Below are positions 9,858 through 19,345 of a stretch of 64,000 nt of DNA, in pieces. The notes beneath the pieces were generated by a model, which saw nothing but the letters and a program-made list of their open reading frames with translations, was not told the origin of the DNA and did not search any database. Location of the stretch: the NCBI GenBank assembly GCA_933228895.1, contig OW121846.1, positions 112,857,054 to 112,921,053 of the forward strand, read 5' to 3'. The translations under genes were made by a program, and so were the position numbers. Numbering within the stretch: position 1 is the first letter of the stretch; every line of letters starts with the position of its first letter. This DNA is from Platycnemis pennipes. Lineage: Eukaryota; Arthropoda; Insecta; Odonata; Platycnemididae.

Positions 9858-11574
9858 AAATATCAGCACAAAAGCTATTGAAGAGGAAAGGGAAGTGGAA
9901 AAGGATGATATGGGAGCATCAATATTAAGATCGGAATTCGACGCTGCAGTAAGGGACCTTCGGATGAAAAAGGCTTCTGGTATTAACGATGTACCTGCAG
10001 AACTAATGCACGAGAGAAGACTGTACTCCTCTTTACAAAACCATCTACGACATGTACTTAACAGGAGACATTCCAAGGGACTTCGAGAAAAACATCACCA
10101 TTCCTATTCCCAAGAAGAATAGAGAGGAAAAATTAGAAAAATTTAGGACTATAAGCCTGACGACACATGCATCGAAGATACTGATCAGGATCATCTAGAG
10201 AAGAATAGAATGAAAAGCAGAGGAGTTACTGGATGAAGATCAATTCGGATTCAGGAAAAGTAAGGCTACAAGGGAAGCAATATTGGCCCTTAGACTGCTC
10301 ATGGAGAAGAGAATGGAGAAAAACAAGCCGACGTTCATTGCATTTGTGGATTTAGAGAAGGCTTTTGACAACGTGGATTGGGATTCAATGCTTGGAATTC
10401 TGAAGGGAATTGGAGTGTCCTACAATGACCGAAGAATTATACTCAGTCTGTATAAAAACCAAGTAGCTGTGATGAGATCTGGACCCAGCTGTGAAGAGGC
10501 AAGAATAAGGAAAGGAGTGAAACAAGACTGTGCACTGTCTCCCACAATTTTTTATGTTTACATCGAGAGAGCCATCAATTAAATCACAGAGAAGTCTTCT
10601 GGAGAGAATCTCCACAGAGAAACAATCAGCAGGCTACGATTCGCTGATGACATCTCTCATAGCAGAGACAGAGAGGGATCTGAACAAGATTCTAGTAACC
10701 ATAGAAAGGACAATGGCCATATATCAGCTGAAGATAAATAAGACGAAGACTAAGATATTGGTGTGCAGCAAGAAAGATGAGTCCAAAACCAATGTCAAAC
10801 TAGGAAAACAAAAACTTGAAGAGGTGAAAGAGTTCTGTTACCTAGGTAGCCGAGTAACCAACGATGGACGAAGTAAGACAGAAATAATAGAATAGCCCAG
10901 GCAGAGAGGGCATTCTATCAAAAGAAGAATCTACTTACAGCTGGAAATACAAGCGTAGAAGTAAGGAAACAGTTTATCAGAACATACATCTGTAGCATGT
11001 TTCTTTACGGCAGTGAGGCATGGACGATGACAACAGCGGAGAAGAAAAGAGTGGAAGCATTCGAAATGTGGTGCTGCAGAAGAATGCTGAAGATTAAATG
11101 GATCGACCGAGTAAGTAACGAGCAAGTCCTACGAAGAGTAGGAGAAAAGAGAAGTCTGCTGAAAACTCTAAAAAGAAGAAGGGACAACTTAATCGGCCAT
11201 ATCTTGAGTCATGATGGCCTGATGAAGACTATCGTAGAGGGAAAAGTGAACGGGAAAATTGGAAAAGGCACGCCTCGTATGAGATACATGGAACAGGTTG
11301 TGAAGGATGCAAAAGAGAAGAATTACGTCACAATGAAAAGGTTAGCCGATAGAAGAATCGAGCGGAAAGCTGCGTGAAACCAATCCTAGGATTGTTAACC
11401 AATGGCAGAAATTCCACAGAGAAAAAATCATTCGCCTTGACCGGGATCCCGGTCAAGGCGAATGATTTTTTCTCTGTGGAATTTCTGCCATTGTGCATTT
11501 TCAGCGGGTAACGCCGTTAAGGTCCTCGCGGCTAGTTCGCGATCCTTCAATTTGTTAACCAATGATGATGAAAA
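9858..11574 (+). pseudogene. RTE/CFDP2-like non-LTR retrotransposon, 5'-truncated, decayed (copy 1)
   Basis: Plus-strand frames carry the reverse transcriptase core: KASGINDVPAELM, FRKSKATREAI, FVDLEKAFDNVDWD (catalytic Asp region), a QDCALSP relic of QGCALSP, RFADD in the palm, and KEFCYLGSRVTNDG with YGSEAW downstream. The frame is broken by an in-frame TAA just after ERAIN (10579-10581) and by several frameshifts. The endonuclease half is absent. The 3' end CCTAGGATTGTTAACCAATGATGATGA matches copy 2, but a foldback element (11405-11551) with a 13-bp duplication has inserted into it. Confidence 0.88.
11405..11551. mobile_element. foldback SINE-tail element with a perfect palindrome
   Basis: The insertion is flanked by TTGTTAACCAATG at 11392-11404 and 11552-11564, a 13-bp target duplication inside the 3' end of the RTE. 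Positions 11400-11493 are a perfect 94-bp palindrome (two 47-nt arms, no loop, centre GGGATCCC). Its right arm continues into a tail CATTTTCAGCGGGTAACGCC. The arm and tail match the SINE at 51838-52000, where the same sequence follows a tRNA-like head. The element is therefore an inverted duplication of the SINE region just after the B box plus one tail. Confidence 0.85.
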
Positions 11575-12735
11575 CTATAAAGTTATTTTTGGTGAAAAAA
11601 CAATGACTTTATGATGATTTCAAAGGGAGTTTTTAATGTTAAGAGTTTTGTTACACGCCATTAACCTGCCTCAGGACACTTTCAAGGCCAATAGCTTCAA
11701 AACACGCAGGAAAAATATTCTTTGCACGGAACTGTGCTTCCCCAGGAGCAAAGGTGAACATTTGTGAATGGTACATAGGGGATAAAAAGATAGATAATGC
11801 AATTTAAATTCATTAATCAGGAGAACTCTGCTGCCGAAAGCGGAAAATCAGTTAAGCATTCGGAAATGAGTCTCTGAGGCCAATACAGAAGGGAAGACCC
11901 CTCAGCATGGGCTACTCTCGTAAGAAAGAAAAATGGGTTTTCCAATTTCTCCGAGGCAGGTACATATATTATTAGGGCGTGATCTGCAATAGTTAAAAGA
12001 GGGTGCTTAGTTTATTTTAAGTTCCGTTAGAAAGGAACCATAAAATATCGGCACGAAAAATAAGACCATTCAACCTACAGTATCAAAAGAGAGTGACGAG
12101 CGGCACTTAGTTGGCCATAAGATTTCTCAGAGAAACCACCTGGTTGTGCAGGTGGTGCGTTTAAAACCGTTCTGTGGTTTTTCTCCTGCCCGTGTTGCAA
12201 TCATGTCTAAAGAGAATCGAAGGAGAGAATTTGAGAAGTCGTGAGAACCATCTGATTTTAATTGTTTTTCATTGACTCAGTCAGCTATTTATTGCATTCA
12301 TCGACTTGAATAAATTATTAAGATTTACGAGAGCTGCAAAGAAGCTTCAAAAGGCACAGAGTTCTCACTATTTAATATTTACAGGGTGAAAGACAAATCT
12401 CTTGATGCATAAGCTACTCCATTGAAAATAAAAAAACAAGAATGTGAGATCTTTTATTTTCGATAATTATGTAAGATTGGGTGAAAGAAGGAAAGTGTAT
12501 AAAATGTTCATAATAAGTGTTCCACCTACTTTGACAGCCATCTTGGTTCCTCGAATATGGGATAATATCTAATACGTCAACCTTAATTTTAAAAAAACCA
12601 CGCTATACTTTCTCATGAGTGACATTAGTTTCGTGACCGTGATCAACGAAGGGGTAGGCGGAGTGTGCTACCTGCAAAAGAGAGGACATAAAACGCTGGC
12701 CACGCCGTTATTTATGGGAGCTCAAAAATATCGAA
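11575..12735. other. no recognisable gene
   Basis: No domain-bearing frame or clear repeat boundary was found. The last few hundred bases may be the degraded 5' part of the transposase fossil that follows. Confidence 0.3.
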
Positions 12736-13140
12736 ATGTATAAAGGACTATTGTAAGTGACAAGACTAACTGACGAGACTGGGATTAAAGTTTCCCAAAC
12801 AGTGAAGACGGCAGGATACAGAGATTAACTCCGCGTCAGGCTTTTCTTAGTCGTTTGAGCACTGATATGAGGGCGCACACCTGCCGAGGAGGACGTTTTG
12901 CTATAATTCACGCATGCAGAGAAAATAGCTTTGAAGAGGGTGTGCTTCACTCCTTTTTTTGCAAGAAAAACACGACGAAGTTGACGGGGAGTATGAAGAG
13001 AGCTATATCGAAAACTGTCTCCTGTAGAACATACAAAAACACTCCGTAATTGTTATGGATAATGCATCCTACCATTCAAGAAAGTACGAGCCATTGCCTA
13101 CTTTAAAATGCTATCAAATAATGGATAGTGAATTAAAAAA
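12736..13140 (+). pseudogene. DDE transposase fossil (Tc1/mariner/IS630-like)
   Basis: A frame reading LTDETGIKVSQT resembles the helix-turn-helix before the catalytic core. It is followed by GGRFAIIHACRENSFEEGVL, like the block after the first catalytic Asp. At 13055-13110 a shifted frame reads VMDNASYHSRKYEPLPT, the hallmark of the second catalytic Asp. Several frameshifts and stops make it non-functional. Termini were not identified. Confidence 0.55.
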
Positions 13141-13250
13141 GTAACATTGATGAGAATGCTTATAAAAGACTTGGTACATTAAAATCAAATGCGGGAAATA
13201 ATCGGAAAAATGATGGTTGATGAAGGTGCTAAAGCTTATAGATTTTCAAC

Positions 13251-13738
13251 ACAAAATCGTTTGATGGAAACGAAAAATGAATTTTAGTGAAAAAATTATC
13301 TTCTAACCAGAGCCATACACTCATAAATCAAAAATTAAAATAAAATAATAAAAGGTGACGCCCACTCAAGAAGCTGCTTTGTGATCATTTACGTCCTTGA
13401 CTGCTTTCAGGGGAAAGGAAGGGAATGGAGGGGGGTTGTCGGAAGGTCTGCTCGCGCAGGTCCTGTCGAAACCGCTCCCATTGGCAGAGTCAGCTGTGTT
13501 CTCCCCCCATTGCGATAAGGCGAATTAGCTTAGCGGGCCCAGTTGTCATTGGACGAAGTGAATGACGTAAGAGGTCGATGCACGCCCACTTTTACGAAAG
13601 GGTTACATACATCAGTTATTCGCCGATTATAATTCGAGCACTAATTGACGGATCTAAAAACGGAAAAAACACAGGTCTTTTTATTTTACAAACTCTATCA
13701 GATTCGGTAATAAAACAATATGGTAAACGATCCCATTG
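13251..13738 (+). repeat. 488-bp dispersed repeat, copy 1 of the R490 family
   Basis: The copy runs from ACAAAATCGTTTGATGGAAACG to TAAACGATCCCATTG and is collinear over its whole length with 45747-46241. It has a GC-rich middle (GGAAGGGAATGGAGG, GCGATAAGGCGAA) and an AATAAA-bearing end. No coding capacity is seen. It could be a solo LTR or a non-autonomous element; no terminal TG/CA or duplication settles this. Confidence 0.7.
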
Positions 13739-14820
13739 TAAACTGAATCCTTTGAAATGATTTGGGTGCAATTAAAATGTTTCGCTGGAATGAATAATTC
13801 AACTTTTAAAAAGAAAGACGTTGAAAGACTCATACCGAAAAGCTTCAACACTGAGTCTTCGGAAAAAATTATAATCACCAAATTAGGAAATTAGAAAAGG
13901 AAATGCGGAAGGCAGATAATTTGCTGGTTATAACCGAAGAGTTTATTGTTCACCTGACATCTTTCTCATCATCTTCATCGACATCCCCTGCATTAGAAGA
14001 CTATCCCTAACCACAGCCAAGCAATCGGGATAATAGTAATAGACGTTTTATTGTCATAGAGAAACTGGCCTTTTAGATATACATGCACTTGGTGTACTAT
14101 GCAGTTTATATGGAGGGAGTTGAAATACTTTCATATTCTTGAGATGGAAGGTATGAAACTGTAACATTATTTTAAAATAAAATGCCCTCATACGGGAAAG
14201 AAAACCCGTTTTCTATTCATTATGAAGTTTATGAGAAGGTATTCCTCAAACAAATAATTGTAATTGAACTTGCAGCCTTGCACTCCGCATATATTATTTG
14301 CAAACCAATTTCTAATTTAGATGTCGCCTACGGCCTTTCGGAAACTAATTTCTCTTAAATAGCACGCATTGAGTTTTTACGCTGCTGATGTAAATACGCT
14401 GTTTTACGGCAGGTTAGTTCGGTTGCGTTGGCTTCTGGTCACCCAGAAGAGGTAATAGCATTGTTAAGAATTCAGCCATTGAATTTAGATGTTTGCTAAT
14501 ATGGCCAATGTTTCATCTTTAATGCTCCGAATTTTATTCTGCAGCGGCTTTAACACAATGTTACACAACACCTATTTTTACCATGACTACTTATTTACCA
14601 GCTTGCCTCCATACAAAGACAGCAACAATAGCGTCATGAAATTTTGCCTTCACTTTTGAGGGCATATGAAACTAGTAAACACGTGACTGCATTCAGGAAC
14701 CGATGATTCAGCAGTATAGATTTCCCCGACCGGCAGAATGGAGGCCGCGGCACTTCTTTGAGCCGCCTAATTACCACAGTGCACACTTGAGGCCCTCCCT
14801 CACCCTTCCCGCCCGAGCCC
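13739..14820. other. spacer between two inverted R490 copies
   Basis: About 1.1 kb separates a full R490 copy from a partial inverted one. No recognisable coding region. Confidence 0.35.
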
Positions 14821-15104
14821 GCGAAGCTACTTCGCCTTATCGCAATGGGGGGGGACACAGCTGATTCTGCCAATAGGACAGTTGCGAGAATATCTGTGCG
14901 AGCAGACCTTCCGAGAACCCCCCTCCACTCCCTTCCCTTCCACGAAAAGCAGTCAAGGACGGGAAGAAAATGACGTCAATGTTATCACAGTAGCTATTTC
15001 TGTGGGCGTCACCCTATGCTTATTTTAATTTTTGATTTATGAGTGAATGGTTGAGGTTAGAAGATTAATTTTTACACTAAAATTATTTTTTTGTTTCCAT
15101 CTAT
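14821..15104 (-). repeat. R490 copy 2, inverted, 5' part only
   Basis: The reverse complement matches the first 280 bases or so of R490 (GATGGAAAC start, TCACTCATAAATC, GCGATAAGGCGAAGTAGCTT). It ends two bases from the left terminus of the endogenous viral element. Confidence 0.7.
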
Positions 15105-15106
15105 CC

Positions 15107-15405
15107 AGGTATATCCGGACGGGCATGCTCGGCCATACCCTTCCAAGAGAACCCACGCCTTTCCCGTCAGCGGTGGGAAGACCCTATGCGTTTCCCTGGT
15201 GTTCATCGTTAATTAGGCATTCGGTCATTTCCGCTTTATTTTCCCCATCTAGGGAAGAAATTAGGAGAGCTGGTGAAGTACAGCGTGATTATCACTTCCT
15301 TTTCCTCGTTGAGCGCGTCTTAATGATAGATCCATTGCCCTCCGATAGATTTATATCATTTTTCACTGCTGAGATATCGAGAAAAATTGTTCAATCTCCG
15401 GAGCC
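15107..15405 (+). repeat. left terminal inverted repeat of the viral element
   Basis: The first 108 bases or so match the complement of 27232-27341 closely. After a divergent gap the match resumes (GAGCTGGTGAAG, CTTTTCCTCGTT, TCTTAATGATAG, CCTCCGATAGATTTATA, ATATCGAGAAAAATT) up to about 15405. The 3' end of a small minus-strand ORF lies inside it. Confidence 0.85.
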
Positions 15406-15515
15406 GGAGTGGAGCAGAGAAATTCGTTCCTCTTACCGGGTGGCAATCTGTCGAAATCCGAGTAATCGGAATCCCAGGAAAGCTCCTGGACGATCCTCAC
15501 CTCAAATACAGACAT
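15363..15515 (-). CDS. small acidic ORF A of the viral left-end array
   Basis: A 50-residue frame starts MSVFEVRIVQELSWDSDYSD and ends at TGA in the left terminal repeat. The N-terminal part is paralogous to ORF B: both begin MS, share QxLS and S-DYSD, and both have a similar AT-rich leader after an AGCACATAG block. No domain is recognised. The position at the end of the element, opposite in strand to the virion genes, recalls early genes of small DNA viruses, but that is inference. A GTAAGA after PPG could also be a splice donor. Confidence 0.4.
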   Translation of the reverse strand: MSVFEVRIVQELSWDSDYSDFDRLPPGKRNEFLCSTPAPEIEQFFSISQQ

Positions 15516-15720
15516 TATCCTCCGTTAATATATTTACTAAATTATAAGAGTAGCAATACTTTGAAGTAGCTGTGTTTATAATTTCTGAGAAAATAAATAC
15601 CCGAGGGTATCTCTATGTGCTTACCTCCTAATAAAATCAACTGATTCAGGCGAGATGTAGTGGAAGTTTGACATATTAGAATCAAATATCGGTGCACTTT
15701 TCCACAAGTAATTTATTAAT

Positions 15721-15769
15721 GCGTACGACGCGTTTCGGCTCACAGAGCCATCATCTGGTACAAGACACC
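15721..15769 (-). ncRNA. hammerhead-ribozyme-like motif (left, minus strand)
   Basis: On the minus strand the core reads CAGATGA, then a GGCTC/GAGCC stem II, then GAAAC. This is the type seen in Penelope-like elements, with A in place of the conserved U of CUGAUGA. Self-cleavage may therefore be impaired. Confidence 0.5.
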
Positions 15770-16411
15770 AACATACATGTTAACAGCGTATTTATACATA
15801 GGAGAAGGGGGGGGGGAAGTAAGAGGCAGAGGGAGGGGGAGGCAAAGGTACGGTTGGGGGAACAGTGAGAGACGGAAAAACCAAGGAAGTATGGAACGGG
15901 GGAGGAGGGGTTCTTGAATGAAGGGACGCGTGTCAAAAGAAAGGGATACGAGGCGGCAGTTAGCGAGGCAAGGAGGAGGTGTGTGGGAAGTCCCCGAAAG
16001 GGAAACTGGGAAAGGAGTAAGGGTAAACAGCAGGGGTTGGTGAAGGGATTATTGGCGGTAAAATGGTCAAAATAAGGTGGGGGGAGTGGGTGGGTGGACC
16101 GGAAAAAGAAAGAGAAAAACCCGAGGAGGTGGAGTCGGTTGGCTATGGGGGGGGGGTGAAGTGGGAATTTGGTCGTTGCTTTTCGGGAAGGGGATGTTCA
16201 GGAGAGGAGAGTGGTTGACAAACACTTGATCATTCATAAGTACATTCGAATCTGATTGTAGAATTTCAAGTTGCTCCAAAATGTCTAGCCTGGAGCCCTT
16301 ACTTTCAAGATGAAGAATTTCTGGATGGAATTGACAAGAGTGAGAAGTCTGCAATAAATGTTTGGCTAGAAGTGACTTGTCATCACAATTTTAATTGGTA
16401 AATTCACAATT

Positions 16412-16460
16412 GGTGTCTTGTACCAGATGATGGCTATGTGAGCCGAAACGCGTCGTACGC
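16412..16460 (+). ncRNA. hammerhead-ribozyme-like motif (right, plus strand)
   Basis: The inverted partner of the motif at 15721-15769, with the same CAGATGA core, a GGCT/AGCC stem and GAAAC. It carries the same core substitution. Confidence 0.5.
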
Positions 16461-16469
16461 ATTAATAAA

Positions 16470-16604
16470 TTACTTGTGGAAAAGTGCACCGATATTTGAT
16501 TCTAATATGCTTACCTCCTGCTCGATTTCCTCAGGATTGTCGACATCCGAATAATCGGAATACGACGAAAGCTGTTGGGCGCTCCTCAGCTGAACTATAG
16601 ACAT
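16470..16604 (-). CDS. small acidic ORF B of the viral left-end array, cut by a Penelope-like insertion
   Basis: The frame begins MSIVQLRSAQQLSSYSDYSD and continues to EEIEQEV; the last codons now run into the inserted Penelope-like element. Before insertion it would have ended at AGCACATAG, as ORF C does. Similarity to ORF A in both protein and leader indicates tandem duplication. Function unknown. Confidence 0.4.
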   Translation of the reverse strand: MSIVQLRSAQQLSSYSDYSDVDNPEEIEQEVSILESNIGALFHK

Positions 16605-16709
16605 TATTCTTACTTAATATGAATACTACATTTTAATAGTGGCGATATAATGAAGCAATTGTGAAGCTAATTTGCAAGAAAATAGTACATCCGGATAGAG
16701 AGGAGGAGA

Positions 16710-16934
16710 CTATGTGCTTTCCTCCAGTTTTATGTCCTCTGCGGTATATTTGGGTGAGTCCGCGTTGCCCATGGTGATAGCTGGTGCTGCTAGTGGGTTT
16801 TCACTGCCTGAGGAACTAACGACGGGTGAGATCTGTCTCGGTGTCCACTTGGTAGGGCTGGTGGATGAGGGAGATACTCTCTGGAGCGATAAGGTGTGGG
16901 TGGGAGAGAAGGATAATGAAAGGACGCGCGTCAT
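16710..16934 (-). CDS. ORF C of the viral left-end array (Ser/Pro-rich)
   Basis: A 74-residue frame rich in Ser, Thr and Pro. Its C-terminus (AEDIKLEEST then stop) lines up with the ORF B end EEIEQEVST, and the DNA around the stop, GAGGAAAGCACATAG, matches GAGGTAAGCACATAG of the neighbouring unit. It is therefore probably a third, diverged unit. No recognised domain. Confidence 0.35.
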   Translation of the reverse strand: MTRVLSLSFSPTHTLSLQRVSPSSTSPTKWTPRQISPVVSSSGSENPLAAPAITMGNADSPKYTAEDIKLEEST

Positions 16935-16987
16935 TGGGTCTTTCCGATGCCTTTCAGAATTTCTCTAAAAGACTGTCCACAGCCGCG

Positions 16988-17245
16988 TTAATGGGTAATT
17001 ACTAACGTTGTAGGGAGCGGTATAGGCGCCACGGTGATAGTCGAGTCGGAGAATAGCCAATTATACCTTAATATTGGGGATGCTTCGGAAGCGGTGAGAA
17101 AGTTTCCTATTGTATTTCCGGAATTACGAGCTGTACTTTCGCTGTGTCTCCTGCGGGGAGAGACATTAGTTATAAATTCATTGTTGGTTAGAGACCCTTC
17201 ACTATGTAGCGCTGGAGTTGGAGTCGAGAGAAAAGCACTTGCCAC
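16988..17245 (-). CDS. ORF D, hypothetical, next to the left-end array
   Basis: An 85-residue Ser/Thr-rich frame on the same strand as ORFs A-C. No motif is recognised and coding is uncertain. Confidence 0.25.
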   Translation of the reverse strand: MASAFLSTPTPALHSEGSLTNNEFITNVSPRRRHSESTARNSGNTIGNFLTASEASPILRYNWLFSDSTITVAPIPLPTTLVITH

Positions 17246-17734
17246 GAACGGTAAAAATACGCTGATTACCTGTTTATTCTGTCCATGCTCGTTAAATAAT
17301 ACGTGAGTTTAATTATTATTAACGACGCGTTCTCTCGTCGTAGGAGACAATATTGAACAATCCAGACGTGGGTCGGTTGGACACCATTTAATTATGGATC
17401 ATTAGTGATGGCTATCTTGCTGCAATATGTTGCAGCTTTCAGAGTTGAAGCAATAAGCTTTCAATGAAATGGCAGTGGCGTGAAAATGGTATATGGGAAA
17501 GTGGTGATTACCTGTTTATTCCGTATGCGGCCATTAGTCCCTATGTGGCTTTTAACTAACCTTAGCGAGTGCACTAACAAAATTGGCGCGCAAATTGGTA
17601 GGAGAATAAACGAGGGTTTATGTTGGACAACGTAATGAAGAGGTTGATTTGAAAGGGAGTGAGAACTCCCTTTTTCAAACCGCTTGAGCGTGAGAAAATT
17701 TACCAGAAGCCGTTGCATTCCAACGTCGCCCCTT

Positions 17735-17752
17735 GAGCTGCCTATATAAAGG
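17735..17752 (+). promoter_or_regulatory. candidate TATA promoter in the viral element
   Basis: CCTATATAAAGGG sits in GC-balanced sequence about 200 bases upstream of the first plus-strand frame (17958). It is a good TATA-box match; no start site can be shown. Confidence 0.45.
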
Positions 17753-17957
17753 GATAGATGACGCAGTGTCAATCCATAAATTGTCCGAAATTTTGCGTCG
17801 CCTACTCAGTTCTCTGCCTTCAGCTACCCGTTTGAGGGCAGGACTTCTGCATCTGCGACGAGTTCGTTGATATACCGTGTTTCAGTATCGATATCCTATT
17901 CAGAAGGTGAATCAACATATTTTCCAGCACTCTAACTCCTGATTTTGCCATCATTAG

Positions 17958-18200
17958 TTGCTTTCTCCCAGAGATTCAGAGAATATTAAGCTACGATCTA
18001 TCGTGGAGGATAATAACTCTAACCTACGCAATCGCACACTCGCAAGCCGCAGAAGCAGCATCGCCATCGAGCAAGGAGCTTCTAAGGGAGTTGGACCTTC
18101 GATATTAGTTTCTTCGAGTCGCTCGGGTTCCCCATTCGGACCTCCGGGCGTGGACTACCCGAGAGTCCTACGTCACCACACGAGTAAGGAAGCCGGCTAG
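17958..18200 (+). CDS. hypothetical ORF downstream of the TATA box
   Basis: An 80-residue Ser/Arg-rich frame. Its 3' part overlaps a sequence block (GGACCTCCGGGCGTGGACTA) that recurs at 19237 and 19322 in the RTE leader. That end is thus likely RTE 5' UTR sequence, and the frame may be partly chimeric. No known domain. Confidence 0.25.
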   Translation: MLSPRDSENIKLRSIVEDNNSNLRNRTLASRRSSIAIEQGASKGVGPSILVSSSRSGSPFGPPGVDYPRVLRHHTSKEAG

Positions 18201-18278
18201 ATTGGGTGAAAGCCGTGAGTTTTGTTTACCTGAAGATATTAAAGCTTTTCGGGGAGAAGTTAAAATCGAGTAGACACG

Positions 18279-18599
18279 ATGGAAGACATTTTTGCGTGTG
18301 TACCGGCAATTGGAATAATTCGCGCTCACCGTGAGGGAGCATATGACACTGTCTCTCTTTTAAATGCCGCATTGAACGGTTTAGTTCATCGCATGACAGA
18401 GATGAATGAGAAAGTGGACATGAGCGACTATGTGAGACTGGTGGAGGAAGTTAAAAAGGCTGAAGATGCAGCCGCTTCGGAGGCGCCCCTTCGGGAAATT
18501 GGCGATGCTAGTCAAACATTGCCCGATGGGGGGCGGCTTGCTTGTCAAGGTGTCGGCTCCACATTGCCGCTATTAACTGGAGAGCTATTTTCGCAATAG
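18279..18599 (+). CDS. hypothetical 106-residue ORF in the viral element
   Basis: The frame starts MEDIFACVPAIG and has a predicted helical middle rich in Glu and Lys (MNEKVDMSDYVRLVEEVKKAED). No homologue is recognised. It lies between the TATA box and the RTE insertion, on the strand of the virion genes, so it may be a viral gene truncated by the LINE. Confidence 0.35.
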   Translation: MEDIFACVPAIGIIRAHREGAYDTVSLLNAALNGLVHRMTEMNEKVDMSDYVRLVEEVKKAEDAAASEAPLREIGDASQTLPDGGRLACQGVGSTLPLLTGELFSQ

Positions 18600-19189
18600 G
18601 TGGCAAGTAGCAACTCTAACAATTTAGCGACGGGAGCTTCCTGCGTTGCGACGCGACCGCTTCCTGGATTTGAAGAAGTGAAGTGTACGATTTTTTGTGA
18701 ATAACTGGTGGTAAATATTCTAGGTTTTCATTACTCTATCAAAGTATATCCATACTACAGATTCCTCGTTGCTGAGCTTAAAGCCACCGAGTGCGTCCAC
18801 CGGGTTGCGGATGGTGGGTCGACCTCTAGATATAGAGGTTAGCTGCGAGATAAGCGAGTTTACTCGTCGAATAAGCAGTCGTGGACAAAAAGTGACGGCA
18901 TTCCGAGGGGGTATTTGGTCTATCCCTGGGTAAGGTAAGCCATTAAATAATACAGAACCTGTGATTATGCCGTGACTTGGCGACGGAGGCCGCCAACAAT
19001 TACGCTTCCCATCACCCGGAGGAGAGGGCAGCAGCTCTTCTTCACATGAGTGAAGGTGGAGACCACAGTCGTCGCTACAGCGACACTCATTTCACTACAG
19101 GAATGGTGACATATACTTTAACGACTATAGTACTGCCATGTGGAAGGCAAGGGGAAACCACCACATTATTACACAAGAGTCGCGACGTG

Positions 19190-19345
19190 ATGGAACCCTC
19201 TTGAGTAAAAAATTCCGGAAAATATTGTAAAATAGTCCCCATTCGGATCTCCGGGCGTGGACTACCCATGGAACCCTCTCGAGTAAAATATTCCGGAAAA
19301 TATTGTAAAATAGTCCCCATTCGGACCTCCGGGCGTGGACTACCC
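19190..19345 (+). repeat. tandem ~75-bp leader repeats of RTE copy 2
   Basis: Each unit reads TGGAACCCTCTYGAGTAAAA, then TTCCGGAAAATATTGTAAAA, then CCCCATTCGGAYCTCCGGGC and GTGGACTACCC. A third partial copy lies at 18135. Tandem 5' UTR units are common in RTE-type LINEs. Confidence 0.75.

Larger units (their letters stand above)
15630..16507 (-). mobile_element. Penelope-like element fragment inserted in the viral element
   Basis: The insertion is bounded by TGCTTACCTCCT at 15618-15629 and 16508-16519, a 12-bp target duplication. Its ends are inverted copies of a roughly 100-bp sequence (15672-15770 and 16411-16509) that contain hammerhead-like motifs, as in Penelope-like elements. A minus-strand frame (HSCQFHPEILHLESKGSRLD, then ILEQLEI) is the C-terminal tail of the GIY-YIG endonuclease ORF. 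It is followed by a Pro-rich, C-rich 3' region. The copy is strongly 5'-truncated. Confidence 0.78.

Noticed and set aside
15047..15547. 166-residue plus-strand ORF
   Set aside because: It runs across the R490 repeat and the viral terminal repeat; the frame is not a coherent gene.
16067..16354. Viral gene in the left part of the endogenous element
   Set aside because: The frame belongs to the inserted Penelope-like element (endonuclease C-terminus), as its target duplication shows.
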